From: CAWBRT01 sp963814745
GTDB taxonomy: Bacteria; Acidobacteriota; Terriglobia; Terriglobales; Acidobacteriaceae
Direction: 5' to 3'
NCBI GenBank assembly: GCA_963814745.1
Contig: CAWFEA010000029.1
Coordinates: 1-64,000, forward strand
DNA length: 64,000 bases
The translations under genes and the position numbers were made by a program. Below the pieces are notes generated by a model that saw only the letters and a list, made by a program, of their open reading frames with translations, ran no database searches and was not told where the DNA came from. Of the stretch, positions 9,902 to 19,229 are shown piece after piece. The stretch's first letter is position 1. Each line of letters starts with the position of its first letter.

Positions 9902-9932
9902 ACCCACCGCAAACTGAGCCGGTGGGTTTTTT
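9902..9932 (+). terminator. Attenuator-type terminator upstream of lysC
   Basis: An 8-bp GC-rich stem (ACCCACCG paired with CGGTGGGT, 10-nt loop) runs directly into six T residues. It lies 55 nt before the lysC start and after the Thr-rich mini-ORF, so it would act on the thr operon transcript itself. Confidence 0.75.
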
Positions 9933-9987
9933 ATTGCGCCCGCGGCGGGTTGCGACAGAGATCACAACTTACCTTGAGGAGACAGCA

Positions 9988-11379
9988 ATGATCGTCATGA
10001 AATTCGGTGGTACCTCCGTCGAAGATGCGCGGGCCATCACTCGAGTCGCTTCCATTGTCGCCGGCCGTCGAGCGCGAAAACCGGTGGTGGTAGTCAGCGC
10101 CATGGGAGGCGTCACGGATGTATTGGTCGCCATGGCGCGCGGCGCGGCCGGCACTGCCCTGACCGCTTCGCTCAAGTCTCTCCAGGGCTTGCGCGAGCGT
10201 CACCATGCCGCTGCCGAAGAGTTGAAGCTCGCCGCCCAGGTGAATCCGCGGTTGCAATCGCTGTTCGATTCGCTGGAGGTCGTGCTGCGGGGAATCGCCG
10301 CTCTGGGCGAGCTTTCTCCCCGCACCATGGACAACGTCATGTCCTACGGCGAAATCTGCTCCAGCACGCTGGTCGCGGCTGCTTTCAGCGCGCTCGGAAT
10401 TGAATCCGAGCTGGTTGATTCGCGCGAATGCCTGATTACCGATTCGGCCTACACCCGCGCCGCTCCAGATTTCGACGCCACCAACGTGCGCATGCAGGCA
10501 AAGTTGCTCCCTCTGCTCGCCCGCGACTGCGTGCCCGTAATGGGAGGCTTTATTGCGTCCAACGCCGGCGGCATTACCACTACACTCGGCCGCGGCGGCT
10601 CCGATTATTCCGCTTCCATCATCGGCGCAGCCCTCTCGGTCGATGCGATTGAAATCTGGACTGACGTCAAAGGCGTCATGACCACCGATCCCCGTCTCTG
10701 TCCGAGTGCCCGCAAGATTGATGAAATGAGCTTTGCCGAAGCCTCCGAATTGGCGTATTTCGGCGCTAAAGTGCTCCATCCGGCGACGGTGATTCCCGCC
10801 GTGGAGAAAGACATTCCGGTCTTCGTCCTCGATTCCAGGCACCCGGAAGGCAACGGCACTTGCATTCGTGCTCACGCTCCGCGCTGCCAGACGACGTTCC
10901 GCGCTATCGCCGCCAAGAAAAACATCACCATCATCAGCCTGCGGACGAACCGCAAGCCTGGGGCTTTCACCTCCCTGAAAACCCTTTTCGAGGCCTTCGA
11001 GCTTCATGACTTGTCGGCCGACCTGGTCTCGACCTCGGAGGCGAGTATTTCCATCGCGCTGGACTCCGCCGGGGTCCTCAGCCCGCTGGTGAGCGACTTG
11101 AAGCAACTCGGCGACATTGAGGTGGAAACCGGCAAAGCTATCGTCTGCCTGGTCAGCGCGGAGATCAAGCACAGGGTCGGCGTGGCGGCCGGCGTGTTCA
11201 CCACCCTGGCGGAAGCGAACGTCAACATACACATGATTTCGCAGGGTGCCTCCGAGATCAACATCGGCGTCGTGATCGAGGAGAGCGACATGCCTGCGGC
11301 TATCCGGTGTTTGCACGCACGGTTCTTCGAGCAGCCCGCGCCGCTGAGCGCGGTCGCCACCGGCGGGAATCGGAAATAG
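9988..11379 (+). CDS. lysC: Aspartate kinase
   Basis: Phosphorylates L-aspartate, the first step towards lysine, threonine and methionine (EC 2.7.2.4). The 463-residue protein begins MIVMKFGGTSVEDA, the KFGGTS ATP-binding motif of the family. It continues with GRGGSDYSAS around residue 200 and EIWTDVKGVMTTDPR near 220. The C-terminal part from about residue 310 holds tandem ACT regulatory domains that would bind pathway end products. ATG 9988 is chosen because TTGAGGAG lies 6 nt upstream and the KFGGTS motif then sits at residues 5-10. It is the first gene of a four-gene operon with hom, thrC and thrB, which implies a role in threonine synthesis. Confidence 0.97.
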   Translation: MIVMKFGGTSVEDARAITRVASIVAGRRARKPVVVVSAMGGVTDVLVAMARGAAGTALTASLKSLQGLRERHHAAAEELKLAAQVNPRLQSLFDSLEVVLRGIAALGELSPRTMDNVMSYGEICSSTLVAAAFSALGIESELVDSRECLITDSAYTRAAPDFDATNVRMQAKLLPLLARDCVPVMGGFIASNAGGITTTLGRGGSDYSASIIGAALSVDAIEIWTDVKGVMTTDPRLCPSARKIDEMSFAEASELAYFGAKVLHPATVIPAVEKDIPVFVLDSRHPEGNGTCIRAHAPRCQTTFRAIAAKKNITIISLRTNRKPGAFTSLKTLFEAFELHDLSADLVSTSEASISIALDSAGVLSPLVSDLKQLGDIEVETGKAIVCLVSAEIKHRVGVAAGVFTTLAEANVNIHMISQGASEINIGVVIEESDMPAAIRCLHARFFEQPAPLSAVATGGNRK

Positions 11380-11474
11380 CCGTGCCTGTCAAAGCGTCCG
11401 GTGAAGGCAGTGACCGGCAAAGGTGGGTCGCATAAAACAATTGCAGGAATCTCCACGATGTGGTGAGGTGATTA

Positions 11475-12785
11475 GTGGCAACGTCAACGAAAGCTGCGGA
11501 CTCTACAATGTCCTATTCTGAATCGGCGCTCAAGGTCGCCATTGTCGGCTTCGGCACGGTTGGAAGCGCGGTGGCTCGGATTCTGTGTAACGGGTTGAAC
11601 CAGCCTTTGCTGCGCCTTACCCATATCTTCAATCGCAATGTCGAGCGTAAGAAAGTCGACTGGGTTCCCGGGCGCGTGCGCTGGTGCGAGAACATAGAGG
11701 AGGTACTTGCCTCCGATATCGACGTGATGGTCGAGGTCGTCGGCGGCGTGAATCCCGCGGGCGAATGGGTGAAGCGAGCCCTCGCCAGCGGTAAATCGGT
11801 GGTGACCGCTAACAAGCAGCTCATCGCCCAGTGCGGAACCGAACTGGCGGAGGTCGCACTTCGCGCCGGACAGCACCTGGCCTTCGGGGCCTCGGTCGCC
11901 GGGGGCGTTCCCGTGCTTTCAGGTTTGCAGGACGGCTTGGCGGGCGATCGTCTTTACAAGATCCATGGCGTTCTCAATGGCACCTGCAACTACATTCTCA
12001 CCAAGATCGAGAGTACGGGCATTCCCTTTGCCCAGGCTCTCAAAGAGGCGCAGGAGGCTGGTTTTGCCGAGGCTGATCCGACCGATGACATCGACGGCTA
12101 CGACGCCCGCGCCAAGCTCGTGATCCTCTCTCGCGTCGGCCTGCGGGCTGAAGTGCGGCCCGAGCAGGTCGCCTGCCATTCCATCCGCCCGGTGGAGATG
12201 ATGGATTTTGCTTACGCGCATGACCTTTATCTGCGCTCCACCGTGCGCCAGATTGCCCGCGCCGAGTTGCGCGACGGCACGCTCTACGCATCGGTACAGC
12301 CGGCGATTCTCCGCCGCGACTCCCCCCTCGCCCAACTCGAAGGCGGGCAGAACCTGGTGGTGAGCACCGGAGTTTACGGCGGTGAAACCGTTTTCTCGGG
12401 CCACGGCGCCGGCGGCAATCCAACGGCGGTTGCGGTGGTTTCAGATTTGGTCGCGGTGTCGCGCAATCGCTCGCAAGGGCTGGAAAACCTCTCCGGCGGC
12501 GCCACCTCAGCCCTACCCGTCAGCCATGATTTCACGACTCCGCATTATGTTCGCTTTACGGTTCGCGACCGCCCCGGAATCATTGCCGCTTTAGCTTCCG
12601 CATTTTCCAATCATGGAATTAATATTGAAGCAGTGCTGCAAAGACCCGATTGCGCCAAGGCGGCGCTGCCATTCGTGATCACGCTGGAGGAGTGCAGCAC
12701 CTCAAGGATGGAGTCCGCGTTGCACGAGATCGGCAAGTTCGATTTCCTCACGCAGCCGCCGCTCCATCTGCCGATTCTTTCCTAG
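11475..12785 (+). CDS. hom: Homoserine dehydrogenase
   Basis: Reduces aspartate semialdehyde to homoserine with NAD(P)H (EC 1.1.1.3). The N-terminal Rossmann motif is VAIVGFGTVGSAV near residue 20. A TANKQLIA segment lies near 115, and the catalytic-domain signature GGVPVLSGLQ then HGVLNGTCNYILT, ending in EADPTDDIDGYDA, follows. A C-terminal ACT domain begins around residue 355 (YVRFTVRDRPGIIAALA) and likely gives threonine feedback control. I favour GTG 11475, which has TGAGGTG 6-8 nt upstream; ATG 11508 is an alternative without a good ribosome site. It follows lysC by 95 nt and precedes thrC by 8 nt. Confidence 0.96.
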   Translation: MATSTKAADSTMSYSESALKVAIVGFGTVGSAVARILCNGLNQPLLRLTHIFNRNVERKKVDWVPGRVRWCENIEEVLASDIDVMVEVVGGVNPAGEWVKRALASGKSVVTANKQLIAQCGTELAEVALRAGQHLAFGASVAGGVPVLSGLQDGLAGDRLYKIHGVLNGTCNYILTKIESTGIPFAQALKEAQEAGFAEADPTDDIDGYDARAKLVILSRVGLRAEVRPEQVACHSIRPVEMMDFAYAHDLYLRSTVRQIARAELRDGTLYASVQPAILRRDSPLAQLEGGQNLVVSTGVYGGETVFSGHGAGGNPTAVAVVSDLVAVSRNRSQGLENLSGGATSALPVSHDFTTPHYVRFTVRDRPGIIAALASAFSNHGINIEAVLQRPDCAKAALPFVITLEECSTSRMESALHEIGKFDFLTQPPLHLPILS

Positions 12786-12793
12786 GAGATTCA

Positions 12794-14020
12794 ATGTTCT
12801 TACGATGCAGTGTCAGCCAATGCGGGGCCGAACTCGAGTTGCACGATCGGGCCCTGGCCTGTCCACGATGCGGCGATTTGCTCGAGGTAGTGGTTGATAG
12901 AGTTCCGCTTGACCCTCCGATTCTTAAGCGGCAATGGCGGGAGCGGCGGCTCTCGTGCGACCCCCGGGACGTCAGCGGAGTGTGGCGCTTCCGCGACTTC
13001 CTTCCGGCGTATCCCGCCGACAAGGTGATTACCCTCGGCGAGGGGAACACGCCGTTGGTGCGCGGTCAGCGGACCGCGAAGTTTGCCGGTCTGCGCAGTC
13101 TCTGGTTTAAGCACCTGGGATGGAACCCGACCAGCTCCTTCAAAGATCTGGGCATGACCGTAGGCATGACCGAGGCCAACTTTGTCGGCACTAAGGCCGT
13201 CGGTTGCGCCTCGACCGGCAACACCTCCGCCTCGCTGGCCGCCTATGCGGCCCGCGCCGGACTGCTCGCCAAAGTCTATTTGCCCGCCGGGCAGATCTCG
13301 ATGAACAAGCTGGCGCAGGCTCTCGACTACGGAGCCGAGCTGATCGAAATCCCCGGCAGCTTCGACGATGCGCTCAATGCCTTGCTGCAATCGGTCAACC
13401 CCGATCTTTATTTTCTCAACTCAATCAATCCCTTCCGTCTCGAAGGCCAGAAGACCGCCATGTTCGAGCTGCTCGAACAGCTCGCCTGGAACGTTCCCGA
13501 CTACCTGATCGTGCCCGGCGGCAACCTCGGCAACTCGTCCGCCTTCGGCAAGGCGTTCGAGGAACTCATGAGGTTCGGCATTGTCGAAAAGGTTCCCAAG
13601 ATGATCGTCGTACAGGCGGCAGGCGCCAATCCCTTTGCCCGCATGTGGCGCGAAGGCTCGCGCAAGCTGGTCCCGGTGGACAAGCCGGAAACCATCGCCA
13701 CCGCCATCCGCATCGGCAACCCGCGCTCCTGGAAGAAATCTCTGCGCGGCGTCGAATTCACCGGCGGCTTCGTCATGGATGTGACCGACGAAGAGATCGG
13801 CGAAGCCAAAGCCATGATTGGGCGCGATGGCATCGGCTGCGAACCAGCCTCCGCCACCACCCTCGCCGGACTGCGCAAGCTGCGCTCCGAAGGCACGATC
13901 GATCCCGATGCCACCGTCGTCGCCATACTTACCGGACACGTGCTGAAGGACACGGACTTCATCATCAAATCCCGCAAGAAGTCCGAAGCGAAAGAGGCGG
14001 CCGAAGTCCATGTCAAGTAG
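12794..14020 (+). CDS. thrC: Threonine synthase
   Basis: Converts O-phosphohomoserine to threonine using pyridoxal phosphate (EC 4.2.3.1). It is 408 residues long. An N-terminal zinc-ribbon-like pair, CSVSQCG and CPRCG, occupies residues 5-30. The PLP lysine lies in NPTSSFKDLGMTVGM near residue 115, and the substrate loop STGNTSASLAAYAA follows near 140. The phosphate-binding PGGNLGNSSAFGKA is near 240. ATG 12794 has TAGGAG 6 nt upstream. It overlaps thrB by 11 nt, so translation of the two is probably coupled. Confidence 0.95.
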   Translation: MFLRCSVSQCGAELELHDRALACPRCGDLLEVVVDRVPLDPPILKRQWRERRLSCDPRDVSGVWRFRDFLPAYPADKVITLGEGNTPLVRGQRTAKFAGLRSLWFKHLGWNPTSSFKDLGMTVGMTEANFVGTKAVGCASTGNTSASLAAYAARAGLLAKVYLPAGQISMNKLAQALDYGAELIEIPGSFDDALNALLQSVNPDLYFLNSINPFRLEGQKTAMFELLEQLAWNVPDYLIVPGGNLGNSSAFGKAFEELMRFGIVEKVPKMIVVQAAGANPFARMWREGSRKLVPVDKPETIATAIRIGNPRSWKKSLRGVEFTGGFVMDVTDEEIGEAKAMIGRDGIGCEPASATTLAGLRKLRSEGTIDPDATVVAILTGHVLKDTDFIIKSRKKSEAKEAAEVHVK

Positions 14021-14963
14021 TGAACCCATGAACCTGGCGCGGCCCGCGGAACTGGAGATCAAAGTTCCCGGGTCGATCGCCAACCTCGGTCCGGGCTTCG
14101 ATGCCCTCGGCCTCGCCGTGCAGCTTTACCTGTGTCTGCGGGTGCGGCTTACCGGAGGCACAAACGATCTCCAGTTTGAGTTTCTCAATCAGCAGCTCGA
14201 TGGCGAAAACTACATCGAGCGTGCCTTCCGCTTCCTTGCCGTGCAGCATGGACGTTCGTTCCCTTCGATGTCGGTTGAGGTCATCAGCGACATCCCGATG
14301 AAAGGCGGCTTGGGCAGCAGCGCCGCCGCCACCGTCGCCGGACTGCGCCTGTTTGAGGCGATCATCAGTCCGCTGCCCTCGCAGGGCCTGCTGAACGCGG
14401 CCTGCCACCTCGAAGGCCATCCCGACAACGTTGCCGCCGCCCTGTTCGGCGGGCTTACCGCCAGTTGCCAGCTCTCCGACGGCTCCGCGTTTGCCGCGCG
14501 TCTGCACTGGCCGGAATCGCTCTGTTGCCTGGTGCTGACGCCTCAGTTCTCTCTGGCAACTTCGGCGGCGCGCAGCGTTTTGCCGCAACGGGTGCCGCGG
14601 GCCGACGCCATCTTCAATCTGCAGCGCGTGGCCTTGCTGTTGCAGGCATTGCAGAGCGGTGAATTCTCCATGCTGAGAGAGGCCTTTCGGGACCGCATGC
14701 ATCAGCCCTACCGCGAGACGCTGGTGCCTGGACTCAAAGAAGCACTCTCGCTCGAACATCCGGACCTGCTCGGTGTATGCCTCAGCGGAGCCGGTCCTTC
14801 GATCGCCGCCTTTGCTGAAAATAACCTCGACGCGGTCGAAGAGTTGCTCGCCAAGTCGTACTCACGGGTTGGCATCCCGTACAAAATCCGCCGGCTCAGT
14901 GTGCACCAGAATGGCGAGAGCGCGGGCGAGGTCGCCGTCAACTCGAAACGCTGCTGCTTTTGA
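14010..14963 (+). CDS. thrB: Homoserine kinase
   Basis: GHMP-family kinase that phosphorylates homoserine, supplying the ThrC substrate (EC 2.7.1.39). The family signatures are clear: KVPGSIANLGPGFDALGLA at residues 19-37, the ATP-binding GGLGSSAAATVAG near residue 97, and the C-terminal SGAGPSIAAF near 255. Length (317 residues) is typical. The start at ATG 14010 overlaps thrC; an alternative ATG at 14028 would shorten it by six residues. It is the last gene of the lysC-hom-thrC-thrB operon. No clear terminator is visible in the 247 nt that follow. Confidence 0.95.
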   Translation: MSSSEPMNLARPAELEIKVPGSIANLGPGFDALGLAVQLYLCLRVRLTGGTNDLQFEFLNQQLDGENYIERAFRFLAVQHGRSFPSMSVEVISDIPMKGGLGSSAAATVAGLRLFEAIISPLPSQGLLNAACHLEGHPDNVAAALFGGLTASCQLSDGSAFAARLHWPESLCCLVLTPQFSLATSAARSVLPQRVPRADAIFNLQRVALLLQALQSGEFSMLREAFRDRMHQPYRETLVPGLKEALSLEHPDLLGVCLSGAGPSIAAFAENNLDAVEELLAKSYSRVGIPYKIRRLSVHQNGESAGEVAVNSKRCCF

Positions 14964-15210
14964 GCCGAAGTGCTGTTCGTTGCTTCCGGAAAATAGAGCC
15001 GCTTCTACTCACTTTTGCATCCCTCCTTTAGCCGAAATCATCTTTGTACTCTAGGGGCGTGGTGGGCTCGCTGATCTTGGTTATTGGCGATCTGCCGGCG
15101 AACGAGTCGCGGTGCCCGGACTCGCCGGATGCAAACGGCAGATCCATTTCCACAAAAGCCGATTCTGGAGTGAGAAATCCTCGGCAAGCGATTTCTCTGG
15201 AGAGACAAAA

Positions 15211-15702
15211 ATGAGAAGCATCTTCAATACCCGCAATGACTATGCGCTAACCATTGGCCGTCTGCTCATGGGAACGGTGTTTTTCGCCCATGGTGCACAG
15301 AAGCTGCTGGGCTGGTTCGGCGGGCACGGGTTCAACCCCACGATGGCTATGTTCACCGGCAAACTGCACCTTCCCGTTCTGTTTGCTTTCCTGGCGATTA
15401 TGGCGGAGTTCCTCGGCGGCCTCGGCCTCATTTTGGGCTTTCTTGGCCGCATCGCCTCCTTTGGAATCATGTGCAACATGCTGGTTGCGGTGTTCATGAT
15501 TCACCGCCATATTGGCTTCTTCATGAACTGGGCCGGCACCCAGCATGGCGAAGGCTATGAGTTCCACCTGCTTGCCTTGGGTCTAGGCGCGCTGATTTTG
15601 ATCAACGGTTCCGGCGCGCTTTCCATCGACCGCTTGTTGTCGCGCCGCCGTGAAGCCGAAGTGGCAAGAATTGACCGTCGCGCAATTCGCAAAACGGCAT
15701 AA
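15211..15702 (+). CDS. DoxX family membrane protein
   Basis: A 163-residue protein with four predicted membrane helices. The N-terminus shows the DoxX hallmark GRLLMGTVFFAHGAQKLLGW around residues 13-32, followed by a glycine-rich loop and a MAEFLGGLGLILGFLGRIAS helix. Members are membrane subunits or scaffolds linked to quinone or redox chemistry, but most have no defined role. ATG 15211 is preceded by TGGAGAGAC. It stands alone, converging on motB, and has no obvious partner gene. Confidence 0.85.
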   Translation: MRSIFNTRNDYALTIGRLLMGTVFFAHGAQKLLGWFGGHGFNPTMAMFTGKLHLPVLFAFLAIMAEFLGGLGLILGFLGRIASFGIMCNMLVAVFMIHRHIGFFMNWAGTQHGEGYEFHLLALGLGALILINGSGALSIDRLLSRRREAEVARIDRRAIRKTA

Positions 15703-15761
15703 CGGCCCGCCGGACCCGAGCACTCCACTTGCAACCTGCCGGCGGATGGGCGCCAGTCTCG

Positions 15762-16556
15762 CTAGTGTCCGCCCGGCTTGGGCGTTGCCTTTTCCTCGGG
15801 CTTGGCGGTTGCCGGCGGCGAGGCCGGCGCCTCGCCACTCGTCGCCGACAAGTACTGCACGATCAGCGAAACCCGGCGATTCGACGGGTCGAACGGTTCG
15901 TCGGGTTTGCGCAGTTTCTGGTCGGCAAAGCCTCGCACCTGTGAAACCTGGTTTGCCGCCAAGCCGTCTTCCTGCATCAACCGCCGCACTGCATTGGCGC
16001 GATCGGCGGAAAGCTCCCAGTTTCCGTACCCCGCTCCGGCGGCAAAGGGTTTCGAGTCGGTATGGCCTTCGATGGAAATCTTGTTCGGCAGCTTGCCCAA
16101 TTCCTGGGCAAGTGTTTGCAACAGCTCCCGGGCCTTCGGTGTCGGATTCGAGTTGCCGCTTTCAAAAAAAGTGCCGACGTCGGACTCCAGCAACTCTATC
16201 CGCAACCCTTCCGCGGTTACCGTCATTTCGATCTGTTTTTTCAGTTTGTCAAGTTCGGCAGCGCGCCGGATCGCACTCTGCAACTGCTCCTTCAGCTTGG
16301 ACATATCCTCTTTGGCGAGGGTAAAATTTTCTCCCGCGCCGCTCTGGTTCGACCCGATCTTGGCGGCGGTCCCTTTCGGGTCGCGAAAGTAGCCGCCCAC
16401 GGCATCTTGAACCTGCTTGCTTGAGCTCATCAGCCACAGCACGATGAACAGCGCCATCATGGCGGTGACGAAATCGGCGTAGGCCACCTTCCACGCGCCG
16501 CCGTGGTGGCCGCCGTGCGCAGCTTTGCGTTTGATGATGATTGGCTGACCGGCCAC
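15762..16556 (-). CDS. motB: Flagellar motor protein MotB
   Basis: Stator subunit that anchors the flagellar motor to peptidoglycan and forms half of the ion channel. Residues 20-50 contain the single helix with the conserved Asp, in AWKVAYADFVTAMMALFIV. A plug and linker region follows, then an OmpA-type peptidoglycan-binding domain from about residue 125 with SIEGHTDSKPF and ELSADRANAVRR. The C-terminus is Pro/Ala/Lys-rich and low complexity. The start is GTG 16556, directly after the motA stop, so the genes are coupled. The lack of an additional polar Tyr pair suggests a proton-type motor, though that is only inference. Confidence 0.93.
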   Translation of the reverse strand: MAGQPIIIKRKAAHGGHHGGAWKVAYADFVTAMMALFIVLWLMSSSKQVQDAVGGYFRDPKGTAAKIGSNQSGAGENFTLAKEDMSKLKEQLQSAIRRAAELDKLKKQIEMTVTAEGLRIELLESDVGTFFESGNSNPTPKARELLQTLAQELGKLPNKISIEGHTDSKPFAAGAGYGNWELSADRANAVRRLMQEDGLAANQVSQVRGFADQKLRKPDEPFDPSNRRVSLIVQYLSATSGEAPASPPATAKPEEKATPKPGGH

Positions 16557-17444
16557 TTATCCGTCCGGAAGCCTCGGCGGCGACTTGCGCCGCGATGCCC
16601 CGGCAGGCATCTTCTGCCTCATTAAACGTGGGCCGCAGATGGCCGGGAATCGCACGCCGCCCGATTTCCACCGCCAGAATGGGCGCATTGCCCTTGATAA
16701 ATGCGATCATCACCACCCGCAGCACGTGGCAATAGGCGCGCTCGTCCTCGGCCAGCTTCGCCATCCCTGTCGCGATCGGCCCCACGAAGCCGTAGCAAAG
16801 CAGAATGCCAAGAAAGGTTCCCACCAGGGCCGCGGCGACCTTGTGTCCGATCTCTTCCGGCGGCCCGCCAAGCGCGCCCATGGTAATTACCACGCCGAGC
16901 ACGGCGGCGACAATGCCCAGCCCCGGCAAGCGAATCGGCCATGGTGGAAAGCGCGGTCACCGGCTCAGTGGCATCGTGGTGCATGGTTTCCATGTCCACT
17001 TCCATCATCTGGTCGAGATCGAACGGATCGATGTCCGCCTGAGATAGCCATGCGCATGGTGTCGCACACGAAGCTGCGTCAAATGATGGTCTTTCACGAA
17101 GGCGGGATACTGCGAAAAATCTTGCTCTGCTCCGGGTCTTCGATATCGGACTCCACCGCCGGCAGTCCTTCGCGTCGCGCCTTGTTGAGCATCTCGAACA
17201 TCATTTTCAGGGTATCCAGATAGCGCCGCCGGGTGAACTTCGAGCCGGTGAATACACCCACCAACCCGCCCACCATCTTCTTCAGAATGTGTATCGGATT
17301 AGCGATCAGCACGGTTCCGACGGACGCACCCCCAATAATCAGCAGCTCGGCTGGTTGCATGAGAACTGCAAGATGCCCGTGCTCCATCAGATAGCCACCG
17401 ACAATCGCACCGAACACCACGACAATTCCGATGATCGCAAACAT
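16557..17444 (-). CDS. motA: Flagellar motor stator protein MotA (multiple frameshifts)
   Basis: Membrane stator partner of MotB. The 5' part encodes MFAIIGIVVVFGAIVGGYLME and ELLIIGGASVGT, the standard MotA start. Downstream segments appear in successive frames: YPAFVKDHHLTQ, DPFDLDQMMEVDMETMHH, GLGIVAAVLGVVITMGALGG, and GHKVAAALVGTFLGILLCYGF. At least four single-base shifts are needed to join them (near 17115, 17080, 17035 and 16925, and possibly one close to the end). The expected TAA at 16557-16559 abuts the motB GTG. All functional segments are present in order, so consensus errors are a better explanation than decay. Confidence 0.88.
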
Positions 17445-17952
17445 TAAGCGACTGCTCCTCGCCCGGCGGCCTCGCTTTCGCGAAGTCCACGATTAAGGGC
17501 AAAACCGGCACGACCGTGTCCGCGCCAGCGCCGCTGCTGAACCAAATTCGTGGAAGGTATACCCCGTCTAGGGCCGGGCGTTAGCCTGGTGATGCCAGTA
17601 CCGGGTATACCAATCTTGAAATTGATCGAGCGCGTGACTACTGCTCGCTGCAATCAATATCGGCTCGGGCGACGGGGATGTTGAGTTGCCCACGGTGGAA
17701 AACGGGGAAATGCAACTAACGTCTCATTTTGCGAGTAGCTCTAAATCGGGAGAAAAATGGGAACGCCGGCTGACACCGGTAAGATATTGAGAGTCATTTG
17801 ACAGCGGGATTAAGGAGCGGTCAGTTAGCCCAACCGGCGCAGCCCCGGGGCGCACGCCAAGCCCCGACTTCGCCTGCCGAGACAGTCGGAGTTTATGTCG
17901 GGATACACGGAAACGGCATCCACCGGGACACTACGGAGCACCCCCGGGCGGA
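17445..17952. other. Intergenic region, no gene seen
   Basis: These 508 nt lie between the 5' end of motA and the 3' end of the GGDEF/PilZ gene. No ORF with convincing coding character, RNA or repeat is visible. It should contain the motAB promoter, but I cannot place one with confidence. Confidence 0.5.
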
Positions 17953-18993
17953 TTACCCGCCGGATTCCCGCGGCGCACGCGGGGCAACGAACTGATCATC
18001 CCCAAAGATGCGGGGAAGTGCGCGTCCCCAGATAAACTTGCCGACATCGATCAACTGCAGGCCGACCTGGCCCCCGGTGGCAGAGTCTGCTTCGCCGACC
18101 CAGACAACGCGATAGCGGGCTTTGCTGGCCTGGTGCTTCACCCCGACGACGCAACCGCGTTGCAGCGAACGGGTGATTCCCTGAAGCCGGGCTCCAGTTG
18201 TGGTTATGTCAACGGTGACCGCATCTTCGGTAAACAGAGCGCCGTCAATATCCATGCCCCAAAGCTGCACCGGAAGGGCAATGAGGAAGCGCTGCTCGCG
18301 CCGCGTGCCGGGAGTCAATTCAAGTTCGGAGTGCATGACCACCTGGTTGCCGCCATTGCGCTGTGCTTCCAGCATGCCGGCAACCGCCGCCGCAAATAGT
18401 TCGCGGGGCGACTTGGCGTCGCGCGGATACAATGCCAGCCCGATGCTGACCGTAACCCAGGCCGCACTGGGCGGCTGTCCGGCGAGCATGCAGCTGCCTT
18501 CTATCTCCTCGCGCATGCTCTCGGCCAGGCAGTAGGCGTCGGCGGTATTCATTCCCGGCAGCATCAAAGCAAATTCCTTGCTGCCGTACTGCGTCGCGAT
18601 GTCGCCCTGGCGCCCGTTCCGGGACACGATGGAGGCGACGTTGCTCACCAGGTCGTCACGGAAATTCTGGTCATGTTCGCCTAGAACTCCGTAATGGTCA
18701 ATCTCGATCACCATCAACGCCACCGGGGTTTCGCTGACTTCGGCGCGGCTAATTTCCTGTTGTAGCTGCTCGTCTAAGCTCTGGCGGATAGTCATCCCAA
18801 CAGAGTGATTGGCGGCAACCAGCTCAGGACCCCGCGGCTCGAATCCCCCAAGGACAGTGGGCACACGGGAATCAGGCGGCAAATCGCCACCAAACGACTG
18901 AGGCGGAAGTTCAAAGCTGGAATTTGCTGCCAATGCAAATCTCCCCTCACAAGGCGGTTGCCTGACAATGGCAAAGACCCGCGTCAAGCTCAT
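17953..18993 (-). CDS. Degenerate GGDEF plus PilZ domain signalling protein
   Basis: The 346-residue protein has a diguanylate-cyclase-like domain at about residues 70-220. The fold segments are recognisable (ALMVIEIDHYGVLGEHD, FALMLPGMNTADAY, VTVSIGLALYPRDA), but the signature loop reads YGSKEF instead of GGDEF, so cyclase activity is doubtful. A PilZ-like domain follows from about residue 228 (RREQRFLIALPVQLWG). Its N-terminal R-x3-R element looks partly kept and it ends with VGLQLIDVGKFIW. PilZ domains bind cyclic di-GMP. With motAB next door, control of motility is a reasonable inference. ATG 18993 has no strong ribosome site, and a later start is possible. Confidence 0.75.
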   Translation of the reverse strand: MSLTRVFAIVRQPPCEGRFALAANSSFELPPQSFGGDLPPDSRVPTVLGGFEPRGPELVAANHSVGMTIRQSLDEQLQQEISRAEVSETPVALMVIEIDHYGVLGEHDQNFRDDLVSNVASIVSRNGRQGDIATQYGSKEFALMLPGMNTADAYCLAESMREEIEGSCMLAGQPPSAAWVTVSIGLALYPRDAKSPRELFAAAVAGMLEAQRNGGNQVVMHSELELTPGTRREQRFLIALPVQLWGMDIDGALFTEDAVTVDITTTGARLQGITRSLQRGCVVGVKHQASKARYRVVWVGEADSATGGQVGLQLIDVGKFIWGRALPRIFGDDQFVAPRAPRESGG

Positions 18994-19229
18994 CTCTACT
19001 AGTACTACACATTATTTGGTTTTGTAAGATTACACCCGTAACCTTCCTCGGGTAACCTGGTTTGCAGTCGGGAAATGCAATTATTTTCAAATTGGGGTGC
19101 TTTGGACTGCGTTTATCACGATCAATACGCCGCAGGAACCAAATTCGCCATCTTCACGCACTTGCCAACTTAGGCGAACATCGACAAGGACTTGCATCGG
19201 GTCGTCTGTCCGAAGCGGTCGGCTGAAAG

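Noticed and set aside
9880..9935. T-box riboswitch upstream of lysC
   Set aside because: The region is short, lacks the T-box consensus and a specifier stem, and the Thr-rich mini-ORF gives a simpler model.
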